From NCBI GenBank assembly GCA_900770165.1, contig CAAGJJ010000055.1, forward strand, positions 62,001 through 126,000: a stretch of 64,000 nt of DNA. The letters run 5' to 3'. How positions within the stretch are numbered: the stretch's first letter is position 1; each line of letters begins with the position of its first letter. The position numbers and the translations under genes are program-made. The notes under the pieces are model-generated. The model was not told the DNA's origin. It saw nothing but the letters and a program-made list of their open reading frames with translations, and did not search any database. This stretch comes from Clostridia bacterium (lineage in GTDB: Bacteria > Bacillota > Clostridia > Oscillospirales > Acutalibacteraceae). Of the stretch, positions 53,255 through 63,015 are shown piece by piece.

Positions 53255-54685
53255 TTGGTAATGAACAATTTAAAGATGCCGATAAAAACAATACCATATC
53301 GTCATCAAGAAAAAGCATTCGAATTTGTAATGAGCACGTTTAAAAATCCGGGAGGAGTAGCACTCCTTGTTGAAATGGGATGTGGTAAAACACTTATTTC
53401 CATAGCAGTTTCAGGAGCGCTATTTAAAGAAGGAAAAATCAAAAGATTGTTAATTGTATGTCCCCTTTCAATTTGTGGAGTCTGGAAAGAAGAGTTCTCA
53501 AAGTTTGCTGATTTCGATTATAGATTAGAGGTTCTCAAAGGAACTCCCAACAAAAAAGCAGAAACCTTAACTTTGATGAATGGCAGTCCTCTGCAAGTAG
53601 CAATTGTTAATTATGAATCTGTTTGGAGATTAGAAGAACAAGTCAAAGCTTGGAATCCAGATATGATTATTTGTGATGAGTCACATAAAATTAAAACACA
53701 CAATATTGCTGCTTCAAAGTCGTTACACAGACTTGGCGAAAAAACAAAGTATAAGACGATCCTCACAGGAACAGTTATTACAAATAAAGCTATTGATGTA
53801 TTTTCTCAATACAAATTTTTAGATTCAAAGGTCTTCGGTAAAAGTTTTTATGCTTTTAGGAATCATTATTTCGATATGGTCGGCTATGGAAATCATACTC
53901 CGGTGCTAAAAAAAGGAGCTGAAGACGAACTCAAGCAAAAGCTCCATAGTATTGCTTTTAGGGCGACAAAATCAGAGTGTTTAGATCTTCCAGAGACAAC
54001 AGAGATTGCCCGAAAAATTCACCTCGAACCATCTGCAATGAATATTTACAGACACCTTGTGATGGACAGCTTTGCAGAGTTAAAAAACAGCGAAGTGACA
54101 GCAACAAATATTCTCACAAAAATACTACGACTCTCACAGCTTACTGGGGGATTTCTTGGTGACGATGAAGGTAAAAAAATACACCAAGTAAGTAGTGCAA
54201 AACTTAAGGCACTTGAAGATATTGTAGATGATGTAACGGAGAGCGGAAAGAAACTCGTAATAATGGCTAGATTTGTTTCTGAGATTAAAGCAATCGAAAA
54301 GTTGCTGTTAAAGAAAAAAATTAATTATTCAATAATAACGGGAGGTATCAGAAACCGATCAGAGCAAATAGAGAAATTTCAAAATGAATCAGATGTGCTC
54401 GTATTCGTAGGACAAATCGCAACAGCAGGACTTGGCATAACGCTGACCGAATCTAGTACCATGGTGTTTTACTCACTTGACTATTCTATGAGCAATTTCG
54501 AACAGGCAAAAGCTCGAATTCATCGTACAGGACAAAAAGAAAATTGTACTTATATTTATTTAATTGCTTCTAATACAGTTGATGAAAAAGTATTAAAAGT
54601 TCTTAGAGAGAAGGCAGACCTAGCAAAGACCCTTATTGATGACTATAGAAGCGGACGTAATCCGTATGAAATAGGAGGATTTTAA
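53255..54685 (+). CDS. SNF2-family DEAD/DEAH helicase
   Basis: 476 residues from TTG 53255, six bases after GGAGGT (ATG 53261 is the alternative). Walker A MGCGKT (41-46), motif II DESH (about 143), and motif VI ARIHRTGQ near 420. It is the phage-type small SNF2 helicase found beside polymerase and primase genes. Probably remodels replication forks or removes host proteins. Confidence 0.95.
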   Translation: MVMNNLKMPIKTIPYRHQEKAFEFVMSTFKNPGGVALLVEMGCGKTLISIAVSGALFKEGKIKRLLIVCPLSICGVWKEEFSKFADFDYRLEVLKGTPNKKAETLTLMNGSPLQVAIVNYESVWRLEEQVKAWNPDMIICDESHKIKTHNIAASKSLHRLGEKTKYKTILTGTVITNKAIDVFSQYKFLDSKVFGKSFYAFRNHYFDMVGYGNHTPVLKKGAEDELKQKLHSIAFRATKSECLDLPETTEIARKIHLEPSAMNIYRHLVMDSFAELKNSEVTATNILTKILRLSQLTGGFLGDDEGKKIHQVSSAKLKALEDIVDDVTESGKKLVIMARFVSEIKAIEKLLLKKKINYSIITGGIRNRSEQIEKFQNESDVLVFVGQIATAGLGITLTESSTMVFYSLDYSMSNFEQAKARIHRTGQKENCTYIYLIASNTVDEKVLKVLREKADLAKTLIDDYRSGRNPYEIGGF

Positions 54686-54686
54686 A

Positions 54687-55103
54687 ATGGATAATAACGT
54701 AATGTTTGAACTAGCCGATAGATTTAAGAATTTAAAAGAACAGAAAAAACAAAAGGAACTGGAAATTAAAAACATAAACGATATACTTTTTGAAGTTGAA
54801 GCTGCACTAACTGAGTTTATGACACTTAGTGAGATACAAAATTTTACTCATAGCGGAACTACTTATGCTTTAAAGACAAACCTTAAAGCTTCAGCAGTGG
54901 CGGGTAGAAAAGAAGAATTGTATACGCTTTTAAAAGATGCAGGATATGGTGATTTAGTAATTGAAACAGTAAATCCTGGTTCTTTATCTGCTTTTGTTAA
55001 GGAGCAGATTTTAGAAAATGAAAATGAGCTTCCCTCATGGCTTGATGGACTAGTTAACGTGTTTGAAAAAAATACTGTCAGCACAAGAAAATATAAAAAA
55101 TAA
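54687..55103 (+). CDS. conserved phage replication-module protein
   Basis: 138 residues. The first ~55 are a coiled coil (ELADRFKNLKEQKKQKELEIK in parts); the rest is a small alpha-beta domain with SGTTYALKTNLKASAV. GGAGG overlaps the helicase stop. Not a family I can name; its fixed place between helicase and the next gene suggests a replication accessory. Confidence 0.75.
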   Translation: MDNNVMFELADRFKNLKEQKKQKELEIKNINDILFEVEAALTEFMTLSEIQNFTHSGTTYALKTNLKASAVAGRKEELYTLLKDAGYGDLVIETVNPGSLSAFVKEQILENENELPSWLDGLVNVFEKNTVSTRKYKK

Positions 55104-55118
55104 AGGATGGTAATTACG

Positions 55119-55868
55119 ATGTCAAAGAACGAATTAATAGCAAACAAAAATGAAGGATATATGAGTCTTGCAAATTTTAATATCAGCAATGAGTATTTAC
55201 AGGAATTGGCAGGTCTTGATAACGAATTTGAACGGATTAAAATTCCGGCAGGTGGAGGGACAATGTTTGAGTTACCTAGCGAAAATCCAAACGAGCCTGA
55301 TGCAGTCAAAGAGTTTTCTGCAGTAATTCTATACCACCACCCTATGTACACTTTTTATAATACAAAGTACAACGGAAGTAATAATCCACCCGACTGTTTA
55401 AGCACAGATGGAATAACAGGAATCGGAATGCCGGGAGGCAAATGTATTAATTGTCCTAAAAATAAATTCGGTACTGGAGAAAACGGAAGCAAAGCCTGTA
55501 AAAATAAACATCAGATTTATTTACTTAGAGAAAATGAGATATTCCCTGTAATTCTTTCATTGCCAACAAGTTCAAATAAAGAGCTTTCGAGATATATTAA
55601 AAGGCTTCTTTCTACAGGCAAAAAATCAGATACTGTTGTAACTAAATTTTCACTTAAAAGAGCTGTAAATAAAGGAGGTATCTCATATTCGCAGGTTCAA
55701 TTTACAATAGATAGAACGCTCTCAGATGAAGAAATTAAGCTAATAAAAAACTTTTCTGCTCAAATAAAGTTGTATACAGAAAGCAGAAACAGTAATCAAG
55801 AGTCATCTAACATCGATATTAACACTGGAGAAGTTTTAGATTTTGGGGACTTGGAGGAATTTAAATGA
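55119..55868 (+). CDS. phage protein with cysteine cluster, possible ssDNA-binding role
   Basis: 249 residues from ATG 55119 (AAAGGATGG upstream). A beta-rich first half (FSAVILYHHPMYTFYNT) is followed by a cysteine set CINCPKNKFGTG and a further C near 135, a possible zinc site. Position directly before the polymerase, with 4-bp overlap, fits a ssDNA-binding or processivity role, but there is no direct sequence proof. Confidence 0.72.
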   Translation: MSKNELIANKNEGYMSLANFNISNEYLQELAGLDNEFERIKIPAGGGTMFELPSENPNEPDAVKEFSAVILYHHPMYTFYNTKYNGSNNPPDCLSTDGITGIGMPGGKCINCPKNKFGTGENGSKACKNKHQIYLLRENEIFPVILSLPTSSNKELSRYIKRLLSTGKKSDTVVTKFSLKRAVNKGGISYSQVQFTIDRTLSDEEIKLIKNFSAQIKLYTESRNSNQESSNIDINTGEVLDFGDLEEFK

Positions 55869-57781
55869 ACTATGGACTAGCTCTTACTAAACAAGAAATA
55901 GAGAGTTATATTGGTAATTATAAGCTCTTGGCTCTTGATATCGAAACATCGCCATTACCTGAGTATAGAAGCGATAAGAAATCATCACTAGATGCTCATA
56001 AATCAAGTATTACTGGAACAAGTTTCTCGGTTTCAAAAGGTACAGGTATTTATGTTCCATTTAATCACAAAGTTGGCATTAATGCTGACTTTGTGGATAC
56101 CTTCGAATGGATAAAACGAAATATTCTAATGAATAGAAATTTGACTGTTGTGATTCATAATGCTGCATTCGAGACTATGTTTTTCTATGCTTTAGGATGT
56201 GTGCCACAATGTAAAGTTTATGATACTTTATCAGCAGCACAGCTGACTTTAAAAACACATACGCAGTTTAGAAAACTTAATGATTCAGGACTAAAAAAGC
56301 TTGTACCGGAACTTTTAAAGGAGAACTTACCCAGCTTTGAAGATGTTACAAATGGACAGTCCTTTGATGATTTAGATTCAGAAAATTCAGGAACAATTCG
56401 ATATGCCTGTGCAGATAGTGACTATGCTTTGAGGCTTTATCACCTGTTTAATAACTGGTTTGATGAAAATTTACCGAAGCATAGATTCATTGTAGAAGAA
56501 ATCGAATCACCTACCTCAGTATATGTCGGTCTTATGAAGTATAATGGAGTTCCTATTGATATAAATCTTATGAAAACTAAAGGTTCAGAGGCAGAGGCAC
56601 AAATAGCACAGCTTAAGGAAGATATTGAAATAATGACGGACGAAGTTAACATCGGGGCAAACGCAGGTACAAAAGCATTTAAGAATTATCTTTATAAAAC
56701 ATTAAAGCTACCCGTACTAAAAACAACTCAGAAGTTTAATGAAGCTGCAGATGATGAAGCCATGACTTTGCTTTCTGAGTGGTGCGAGAAAAATAGGTCG
56801 GAGCTTGTTCCACTATTCAAAATGATTGAGGAATATCGTAGATGGAACAAGTTAAAGTCAACATATATTGATGGATATTTGAAATTCTCTAATACATCAA
56901 CAAATCGCATTCATCCTGACTTGATGCCACTTGCTACAGAAACCGGAAGGTTTGCAAGTCGTAATCCAAATCTTCAGAATATGCCAAGAAAGGACAATGA
57001 CCCAATAGGAATTAGAAATTTTATACGTGCAGATGAAGGTAAAATGCTGCTGTCATTGGACTTTTCGCAAATAGAACTCAGAGTAGGAGCGTTTTATTGC
57101 CAAGATGAAAAAATGCTGGATACTTACCGTAATAACGGAGATATTCATGCCAGCACTACATCGGTTATTTTTAATGTCCTATTTGAAGAAGCAATAGATA
57201 AAAACGCAGAGCATTACAAAGAAAGACGCACAATTGCGAAAAACTGTAATTTTGGCGTGTTTTACGGATTGTTCCCAAAAGGTTTGCAGAGGACTTTAAA
57301 GTTCAAAGCTGGTCTTGATAAAACCTTTGATGAATGTTCAAAGATAATTAGTAATCTTAAATCAGGATATCGAGGATTGGAAAGTTGGCAACGAGAAGTA
57401 AAAAATCAAGCTGCTGAACTTGGACACACCGAGACGTATCTCGGCAGAAGAAGATATCTACCAGATATAAATTCTACAGATTGGGGTAAAAAGAGTTTTG
57501 CACAGCGATGTGCATTAAATACACCGATACAAGGAACCGCTGCAGATATTTTAAAACTTGCTGTTAGCAGAGTCCTCAAAGGACTACCTGAGAGGATGTG
57601 GATTAGACCAATTTTGCAGATACATGATGAACTGGTATTTGAGATACCTGAAGAAAAGATTAATGAAGCGGTCAGTTTTATAAAAGAATGTATGGAAATG
57701 AAACCGTTTGAGGAGTTTGATGTTCCGCTTATAGCAGAAGCTGCTGGCGGAGAAACTTTTGGGACACTTAATGAGTTGTAG
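55865..57781 (+). CDS. phage family A DNA polymerase
   Basis: 638 residues. 3'-5' exonuclease domain (about 18-200: DIET at 25-28, HNAAFET, and YACADSDY), then the polymerase: TGRFASRNPNLQN, motif A DFSQIELR (about 399), motif B RRTIAKNCNFGVFYG (about 455) and motif C HDELVFE (about 586). No 5' nuclease domain, as in phage enzymes. It replicates the element's DNA. Confidence 0.97.
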   Translation: MNYGLALTKQEIESYIGNYKLLALDIETSPLPEYRSDKKSSLDAHKSSITGTSFSVSKGTGIYVPFNHKVGINADFVDTFEWIKRNILMNRNLTVVIHNAAFETMFFYALGCVPQCKVYDTLSAAQLTLKTHTQFRKLNDSGLKKLVPELLKENLPSFEDVTNGQSFDDLDSENSGTIRYACADSDYALRLYHLFNNWFDENLPKHRFIVEEIESPTSVYVGLMKYNGVPIDINLMKTKGSEAEAQIAQLKEDIEIMTDEVNIGANAGTKAFKNYLYKTLKLPVLKTTQKFNEAADDEAMTLLSEWCEKNRSELVPLFKMIEEYRRWNKLKSTYIDGYLKFSNTSTNRIHPDLMPLATETGRFASRNPNLQNMPRKDNDPIGIRNFIRADEGKMLLSLDFSQIELRVGAFYCQDEKMLDTYRNNGDIHASTTSVIFNVLFEEAIDKNAEHYKERRTIAKNCNFGVFYGLFPKGLQRTLKFKAGLDKTFDECSKIISNLKSGYRGLESWQREVKNQAAELGHTETYLGRRRYLPDINSTDWGKKSFAQRCALNTPIQGTAADILKLAVSRVLKGLPERMWIRPILQIHDELVFEIPEEKINEAVSFIKECMEMKPFEEFDVPLIAEAAGGETFGTLNEL

Positions 57782-57870
57782 GTTAGCAAGTTGCCACTGC
57801 TAATTACTTCACATTGCTCTCAATCAGATTTTTCAAAATGTGAATTTTATCAGAAAGAAGTGTAGTAAAA

Positions 57871-58287
57871 ATGAATTTAGGATTAAAGAACGCAGAAGGA
57901 TACTATGATTTAACGGCTTATGAAGCGATAAAAAATGCAAGTAAAGATGATAAAACCAATAGCAGAAATATTGTGTATATATGCTCTCCTCTTAGAGGTG
58001 ATGTGGAAAGAAACCAAAATCGTGCATGTGGCTATTGTAGGTTTGTAACTTCAAAGGGATATATACCAATAGCGGTCCATCTAATGTTTCCCCGTTTTAT
58101 GGATGACTGTGATGAGGATGACAGAAAAAAAGCAATTGATATGAGTTTGGAGATTTTATCTAGATGTGACGAGCTTTGGTGCTTTGGTAAAAATATAAGT
58201 GAGGGAATGCTTATGGAACTTGAATTCGCTAAAAAATACATGATCAAAATAAAACACTTTACAGATAGCTGTACGGCATTATCTTAA
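57871..58287 (+). CDS. DUF4406-like nucleoside deoxyribosyltransferase-fold protein
   Basis: 138 residues. IVYICSPLRGDVERNQNRA, FITSKG-like FVTSKGYIPIAVHLMFPRF and CDELWCFGKNISEGMLMELEFA match the phage DUF4406/DUF7768 group, which has the nucleoside 2-deoxyribosyltransferase fold. Substrate unknown; perhaps modifies nucleotides. The 90-bp gap before it has no feature. Confidence 0.85.
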   Translation: MNLGLKNAEGYYDLTAYEAIKNASKDDKTNSRNIVYICSPLRGDVERNQNRACGYCRFVTSKGYIPIAVHLMFPRFMDDCDEDDRKKAIDMSLEILSRCDELWCFGKNISEGMLMELEFAKKYMIKIKHFTDSCTALS

Positions 58288-58300
58288 AAGGATGTGTAGT

Positions 58301-61246
58301 ATGGATACTAAAGAATTTTTAGGTGAGATTTATAAAGATTGTAATGCCGGGTTTATAACGCTTACCCTCTTGCCTGAAAGAAAAACATTATGGTTTAAAG
58401 TTAGTGAGATAGCGAAAGCCTCTATAGTTGCCCAGAAATATGGAGCTAAAACAAATACATTTTTCGGTATAGGGCTTCGTAAAAAAACACTTCCCAATAA
58501 TCTTCGTGGTGGCGAGAATGATATATCGGTGATCGGGACATTGTACGCCGATATTGATATTAAAAGTAGTGCTCATGCGCAAACAGATCTTCCGGGTTCT
58601 ATAGATGAAGCTATGAATTTTTTAAATTGTCTACCTTTAAAGCCTACAATAATTGTTGATTCAGGAAATGGACTCCATGCCTATTGGCTTCTCAATAAAC
58701 CGTTCAGAATTCAGAGTATAGAGGATAAAAGTAGTATATCTTCAATTTTTAAAGGTTGGAGCAAATTTGTAAATACAAAGGCAAAAGAACGCGGCTGGAA
58801 ACTTGATAATGTTTCTGATTTAGCAAGAGTTCTGCGTGTTCCCGGAACGGTGAATCATAAACTTATAAAAGGTTCAACTTGTAAAGTTATTGTTTCAAAT
58901 GAAATAAGATTCGATTTAAATGAATTCAAACATTACAAGTCTGATTCTGAGGCAAATCTACAAATCCCTGACTTTAAGAACTATCAGCAAGGAAAGGCTA
59001 ATAGAATAATAGAAAAATGTGAGTTTATAAACTATTGTAAGGAAAATGCCAAAAATCTTTCTGAACCATATTGGCACGTTATGATTACAAATTTAGCTCC
59101 TGCAGAGGATGGAGCAAAAATGGTACATGAGCTAAGTAAATCATATCCGAAGTACAATAAGACTGAAACCAATAGAAAAATGGGTAGAGCAATTAAGGAA
59201 AACAAACCGCATACTTGCAGTTATATTCATGAACATCTTGGGTTTGAATGTAGTAAAGAGTGCAATGTTAAGGCTCCGATTGTACATGGAAAACCTAGCA
59301 AAGAGCAAAATTTTATTGATTTAATTGATATCGGAGAAGTATCACCTGATGAAATTTTTTCTAAGGAAAACATGGAGCTTTGTGCTTGGGCGAAAACCAA
59401 TATACCTGCCCAATATGCAAGGCTTAAGACTAAACTTAAAGGCAAGGTTAATTTAAGAGATTTTGAAAAAGCAGTTCGCTTTGAAAGCAAGAAAAACATC
59501 ATTAATTGTAGTGAAGAAAAAAATATTCCGCTAGACCTTAAAGGTATAAATTTAAATGGTGCAGTTATCCCTCAAGGGTGGAATGTGACAATCAATCAAG
59601 GGATTCAAAAGGAGTCTGTTTGCAAGGATTCAAGCATAATTACTGCTGTTTGTAAAAGCCCGGTAGTTATAACAAAAAGACTTGAAAACTTTGATGATGG
59701 TACTGAAAAAGTAGAACTTAGTTTTTTTAGAGATGGACGTTGGAAAAGGCTCATTGCTCCAAGGTCTAGTGTATTTAATAGAAATTCTATAATAAAATAC
59801 GCTGACTCAGGATTACCGATATCATCAAGCAGTGCAGCAGAATTGGTCGCTTATTTAAGTGATTATGAGAATGCAAATGTAAACACTATTCCTTTAGTTA
59901 AATCAATAGCTAGAGTAGGCTGGGTCGGCAGTGCCGACAGCCATATCGCGAATAGGATGAGAGAAATTCAGATGCCAAACGGTCGCGAATTAGGCTTTTT
60001 CCCCTATAAAGTCAATGAGGACATTGTTTTTGAGTCAGAATCAAGTGAGGTTAATGGAATAATGGAAGGAACCACCCCTTGTGGTGAAGCTACAATGTGG
60101 AGGCAATATGCTGTTAAAGCAAGAGATAATCCATTTGCGAGATTTATTATTAGTGCATCATTTGCTTCTCCGCTTCTAAAGTTAATTGATAGCAGAGTAT
60201 TTTTTGTTCATATTTGGCATGACTCTCAAAGTGGAAAAACTGCGGTTATAAAGTTCGCTGTAAGCGTATGGGGTGCCCCTTCTAAATTGATGGGCAGTTT
60301 TAATGCAACAAGTGTAGGATTAGAGCGTATGGCTGGGATGCTTAAACATTTACCTTTTGCTATAGATGAGCTTCAAGTTCTAAATGAACACAAAATTTCT
60401 GTAGAGAAAATCGTATATAGTCTCGGTAACGGTTTTGGTAGACTACGTGGAAATAAAAGTGGTGGAATGCAAATAGTCCCATCTTGGCAAAATATTATGC
60501 TCACAAGCGGAGAGCAGCCCATGAGCAACGAATCAAGCAACGATGGGGCTATAACAAGAGTTTTAGAACTATACGGTAGACCTGTAAATGATGTTAGCTT
60601 TGCACACGATTTACACGTTGTAAGTGGGGACAATTACGCTATTGTTGGTAAGAAATTTATCGAGTATATAATCAGCAATGTAAATGAAAGAACTGCAAAA
60701 ACTGATTATAAAAAACTTTCAAAGGAAATTTACAACAAGTGCGATTTTGAGGTGCCAAGAGCGCAGCTCGACAATGTGGCAGTTGTGTGTCTCGGCGATT
60801 ATTATTCATCTGTTTGCATTTTTGATGAGAGTAAAGAAACAGCATGGAATGAAGCTGTAATGCTAGGCATCAAGATTTTAGAAAATTGCAAAGAGCTGCA
60901 AAAAGCGGATACAGTTGACAGAGCGTGGGATTTTGTAACTGGTTGGATAGCAAGTAACAAAAATCGATTTTCACCGGACAGTACGCCATGCTATGGAAAA
61001 TTTGAGCAGGACAAGGTGTATATAATACCCAACATACTTCGCCAAGCACTTAAAGAAAATGGGTTTGACTATTCGAAAGTTACTCGTGGGTTTAAAGACA
61101 GAGACTTTATTGAAACTTGTATTGACAGTAAGGGACACACTAAAATGCAAGTTCAAAAGAAGGTAAATGGAATCAATCAAAGATGTTTTTGTATTAAGTG
61201 GGCTACCGAAAGTGAAATTACAAGCACAACAAACCCCTTAGTCTAG
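58301..61246 (+). CDS. primase-helicase with DUF927 domain
   Basis: 981 residues from ATG 58301 (AAAAGGATG upstream; ATG 58292 is closer to that site). N-terminal ~240: an archaeo-eukaryotic primase-like region with YADIDIK and VDSGNGLHAYWLL, then RVLRVPGTVNHK. C-terminal ~430: DUF927 ATPase with Walker A HDSQSGKT (about 640) and Walker B-like FAIDELQ. It likely primes and unwinds phage DNA at the origin. Confidence 0.93.
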   Translation: MDTKEFLGEIYKDCNAGFITLTLLPERKTLWFKVSEIAKASIVAQKYGAKTNTFFGIGLRKKTLPNNLRGGENDISVIGTLYADIDIKSSAHAQTDLPGSIDEAMNFLNCLPLKPTIIVDSGNGLHAYWLLNKPFRIQSIEDKSSISSIFKGWSKFVNTKAKERGWKLDNVSDLARVLRVPGTVNHKLIKGSTCKVIVSNEIRFDLNEFKHYKSDSEANLQIPDFKNYQQGKANRIIEKCEFINYCKENAKNLSEPYWHVMITNLAPAEDGAKMVHELSKSYPKYNKTETNRKMGRAIKENKPHTCSYIHEHLGFECSKECNVKAPIVHGKPSKEQNFIDLIDIGEVSPDEIFSKENMELCAWAKTNIPAQYARLKTKLKGKVNLRDFEKAVRFESKKNIINCSEEKNIPLDLKGINLNGAVIPQGWNVTINQGIQKESVCKDSSIITAVCKSPVVITKRLENFDDGTEKVELSFFRDGRWKRLIAPRSSVFNRNSIIKYADSGLPISSSSAAELVAYLSDYENANVNTIPLVKSIARVGWVGSADSHIANRMREIQMPNGRELGFFPYKVNEDIVFESESSEVNGIMEGTTPCGEATMWRQYAVKARDNPFARFIISASFASPLLKLIDSRVFFVHIWHDSQSGKTAVIKFAVSVWGAPSKLMGSFNATSVGLERMAGMLKHLPFAIDELQVLNEHKISVEKIVYSLGNGFGRLRGNKSGGMQIVPSWQNIMLTSGEQPMSNESSNDGAITRVLELYGRPVNDVSFAHDLHVVSGDNYAIVGKKFIEYIISNVNERTAKTDYKKLSKEIYNKCDFEVPRAQLDNVAVVCLGDYYSSVCIFDESKETAWNEAVMLGIKILENCKELQKADTVDRAWDFVTGWIASNKNRFSPDSTPCYGKFEQDKVYIIPNILRQALKENGFDYSKVTRGFKDRDFIETCIDSKGHTKMQVQKKVNGINQRCFCIKWATESEITSTTNPLV

Positions 61247-61260
61247 CCGTTTTTAATAGT

Positions 61261-61485
61261 GGTAGCCTCGTAACCTCTTTTTTCTCCACATACACCACTA
61301 TATTATAGAGTTATATATAACCGGAAGAAAGAGATTATTAAATATATATAATCACTATAATATATATTTAATTTTTTTAAAGGTTACTAAGGTTACTTAA
61401 AATAAAAGTTTGGTGTTTTAATGCCGTTTATAGCGGTAGCCTCTTATCAAAAGAAGAGGTTATCTCAAGGTTACTGAAGGTTACT
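61261..61485. repeat. candidate phage replication origin: iterons around an AT-rich core
   Basis: GGTTACT occurs at 61382-61388, 61391-61397, 61469-61475 and 61479-61485, with GGTTATC at 61458 and an inverted GTAACC at 61270-61275. GGTAGCCTC occurs at 61261-61269 and 61435-61443. Between them, 61299-61380 is ~80 bp of nearly pure A and T. The block is directly after the primase-helicase gene. Spacings of 9-11 bp fit one site per helical turn. Confidence 0.6.
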
Positions 61486-61506
61486 TTTTAATTAGGAGTT
61501 GATGCA

Positions 61507-61788
61507 ATGGGAGAAAAAACAATAACAGATAAAATATTAAAATATTTGAAGTCTCAGTCAGAATGCTTTGCATTTAAAGAGCATGGTGGAATGTATGGTA
61601 CCGCTGGTGTTCCAGATATTATTTGTTGCTACAAAGGAAAGTTTATAGCGTTTGAAGTGAAGACGGAAAAAGGTAAGTTGTCAAAACTTCAAGAGATCAC
61701 AATTGAAAAAATCAGAATGGCTCAAGGCATGGCATTTAAAGTGACAAGCTTAGAAGAAGCAAAAGAAATTTTAAAGGGAGTGATGTAG
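61507..61788 (+). CDS. VRR-NUC domain nuclease
   Basis: 93 residues: GGMYGTAGVPDIICCYKGK and FIAFEVKTEKGKLS carry the D and E-x-K of a PD-(D/E)XK site in VRR-NUC form. Such small nucleases belong to phage replication modules and may resolve branched DNA. Good ribosome site. Confidence 0.94.
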   Translation: MGEKTITDKILKYLKSQSECFAFKEHGGMYGTAGVPDIICCYKGKFIAFEVKTEKGKLSKLQEITIEKIRMAQGMAFKVTSLEEAKEILKGVM

Positions 61789-61898
61789 GTATAAAATGTT
61801 TTTAAAGATACGAGTTGCAAAGATACAAAGAACAAAGTTACAAATCACAAAAACACCGAATTAAACTTATTAATTTGTAATTTTGGAGGGTGACTGTT

Positions 61899-62315
61899 AT
61901 GTCAATAAAAGAATATTTATCTCAAGCATACCGTCTTGATCAGAGAATAAACAGCAAGTTAGAGCAAATAAAAAGTCTTCGAGATTTAGCAGCAAAAGCA
62001 ACGTCTGCACTTAGCGATGTGTGTGTTTCAGGTTCAAAGAATAAACAGCAAATGGAGAATGTCATTGTAAAAATGATTGATTTGGAAAATGAGATTGACG
62101 ATGACATCGACAAACTAATAGATTTAAAACGTGAAATAGTTTCTATGATAAAACAAATAAAGAATCCTGAATATCAAACACTTTTGGAGCTTAGATATTT
62201 ATGTTTTAGAACTTGGGAACAAATCGCTGTAGAGATGAATTACGGCATAGATAATATTTTTAAACTCCATCAGAAAGCATTAAGAAGTATTAATATATCC
62301 CAAACAGTACAGTAA
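61899..62315 (+). CDS. DUF1492 regulator (ArpU/RinA-like)
   Basis: 138 residues from ATG 61899 (GGAGG at 61885-61889). A coiled-coil first half and a sigma-like helix-turn-helix ending (LRYLCFRTWEQIAVEMNYGIDN in parts). DUF1492 proteins often lie just before the packaging genes and act as late-gene activators. A terminator follows. Confidence 0.88.
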   Translation: MSIKEYLSQAYRLDQRINSKLEQIKSLRDLAAKATSALSDVCVSGSKNKQQMENVIVKMIDLENEIDDDIDKLIDLKREIVSMIKQIKNPEYQTLLELRYLCFRTWEQIAVEMNYGIDNIFKLHQKALRSINISQTVQ

Positions 62316-62378
62316 AATCCATAGAATTACAGTAGCTTCTTATGTTAGTATTATAATCAGGAAATCTGAAAATCTAAG

Positions 62379-62410
62379 AACCTTCACGAGAAATCGTGGA
62401 GGTTTGTTTT
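62379..62410 (+). terminator. terminator after the DUF1492 gene
   Basis: AACCTTCACGA (62379-62389), GAAA loop, TCGTGGAGGTT (62394-62404), then TGTTTT. Confidence 0.82.
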
Positions 62411-62429
62411 ATGTGGAGGTAAAATAGCA

Positions 62430-62783
62430 ATGCCAAAGAACCCCAAAAGTCCATGTAGGTTTACTGGATGCCCTGTGCTTACTGAAGACTTATATTGTGA
62501 GGACCACAGAAAGGTTATTAATAAGAACTATAACAAATACAAACGTGCGCCTGATACCTACAAGCGTTATAGCAACAGATGGAGAAAGATTAGACAGCTT
62601 TACATTAAAGAGCATCCAGTATGTGAGTTGTGCGAAAAGAAGAACATATTAAGACCTGTAGAAGAAGTACATCACATCATTCCTCTTTCTCAAGGCGGCA
62701 CACATCATGAAGACAATTTGATGAGCTTGTGTAAAAGCTGCCACTCAAGAATTACCGCAACTGAAGGAGGTAGATGGGGATGA
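62430..62783 (+). CDS. HNH endonuclease, packaging-associated
   Basis: 117 residues: a zinc site CELC with CKSCH and the HNH core VHHIIPLSQGGTHHEDNL. In cos-type phages this gene lies right before terminase and is needed with it for end cutting. GGAGG is 11 bases ahead of the ATG. Confidence 0.95.
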   Translation: MPKNPKSPCRFTGCPVLTEDLYCEDHRKVINKNYNKYKRAPDTYKRYSNRWRKIRQLYIKEHPVCELCEKKNILRPVEEVHHIIPLSQGGTHHEDNLMSLCKSCHSRITATEGGRWG

Positions 62784-62990
62784 GACTGACCACCGGGGGG
62801 AGTCAAAATCTCTACGGAGCGGCGGAATTGCAACGGGCGTGGGGTCATGTGTAAAAATTCGCAAAAGTTTTCAGGGGAATAGGCTCCAGAGTAATGGGGT
62901 CTCCCCGCAAAGCATTGGTTTGTGGGGAGAGGAAGAGCAGTATAACGAGCGAATTTTCGTGTTTGTACGGAAATAAGTGATGTGAAACTT
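62784..62990. other. GC-rich gap with candidate cos site
   Basis: Between the HNH and terminase genes lies a GC-rich stretch unlike its AT-rich surroundings. GACCACCGGGGGG (62787-62799) then AGTCAAAATCTCTACGG recalls the G-run followed by TCAAAATCTCTA seen at this spot in many cos phages of Firmicutes. Two inverted runs near 62905-62930 (GGTCTCCCC and GGGGAGAGG) could form a packaging-site hairpin. Confidence 0.55.
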
Positions 62991-63015
62991 GCGATGAGAC
63001 GAGGAGATGATGTGT

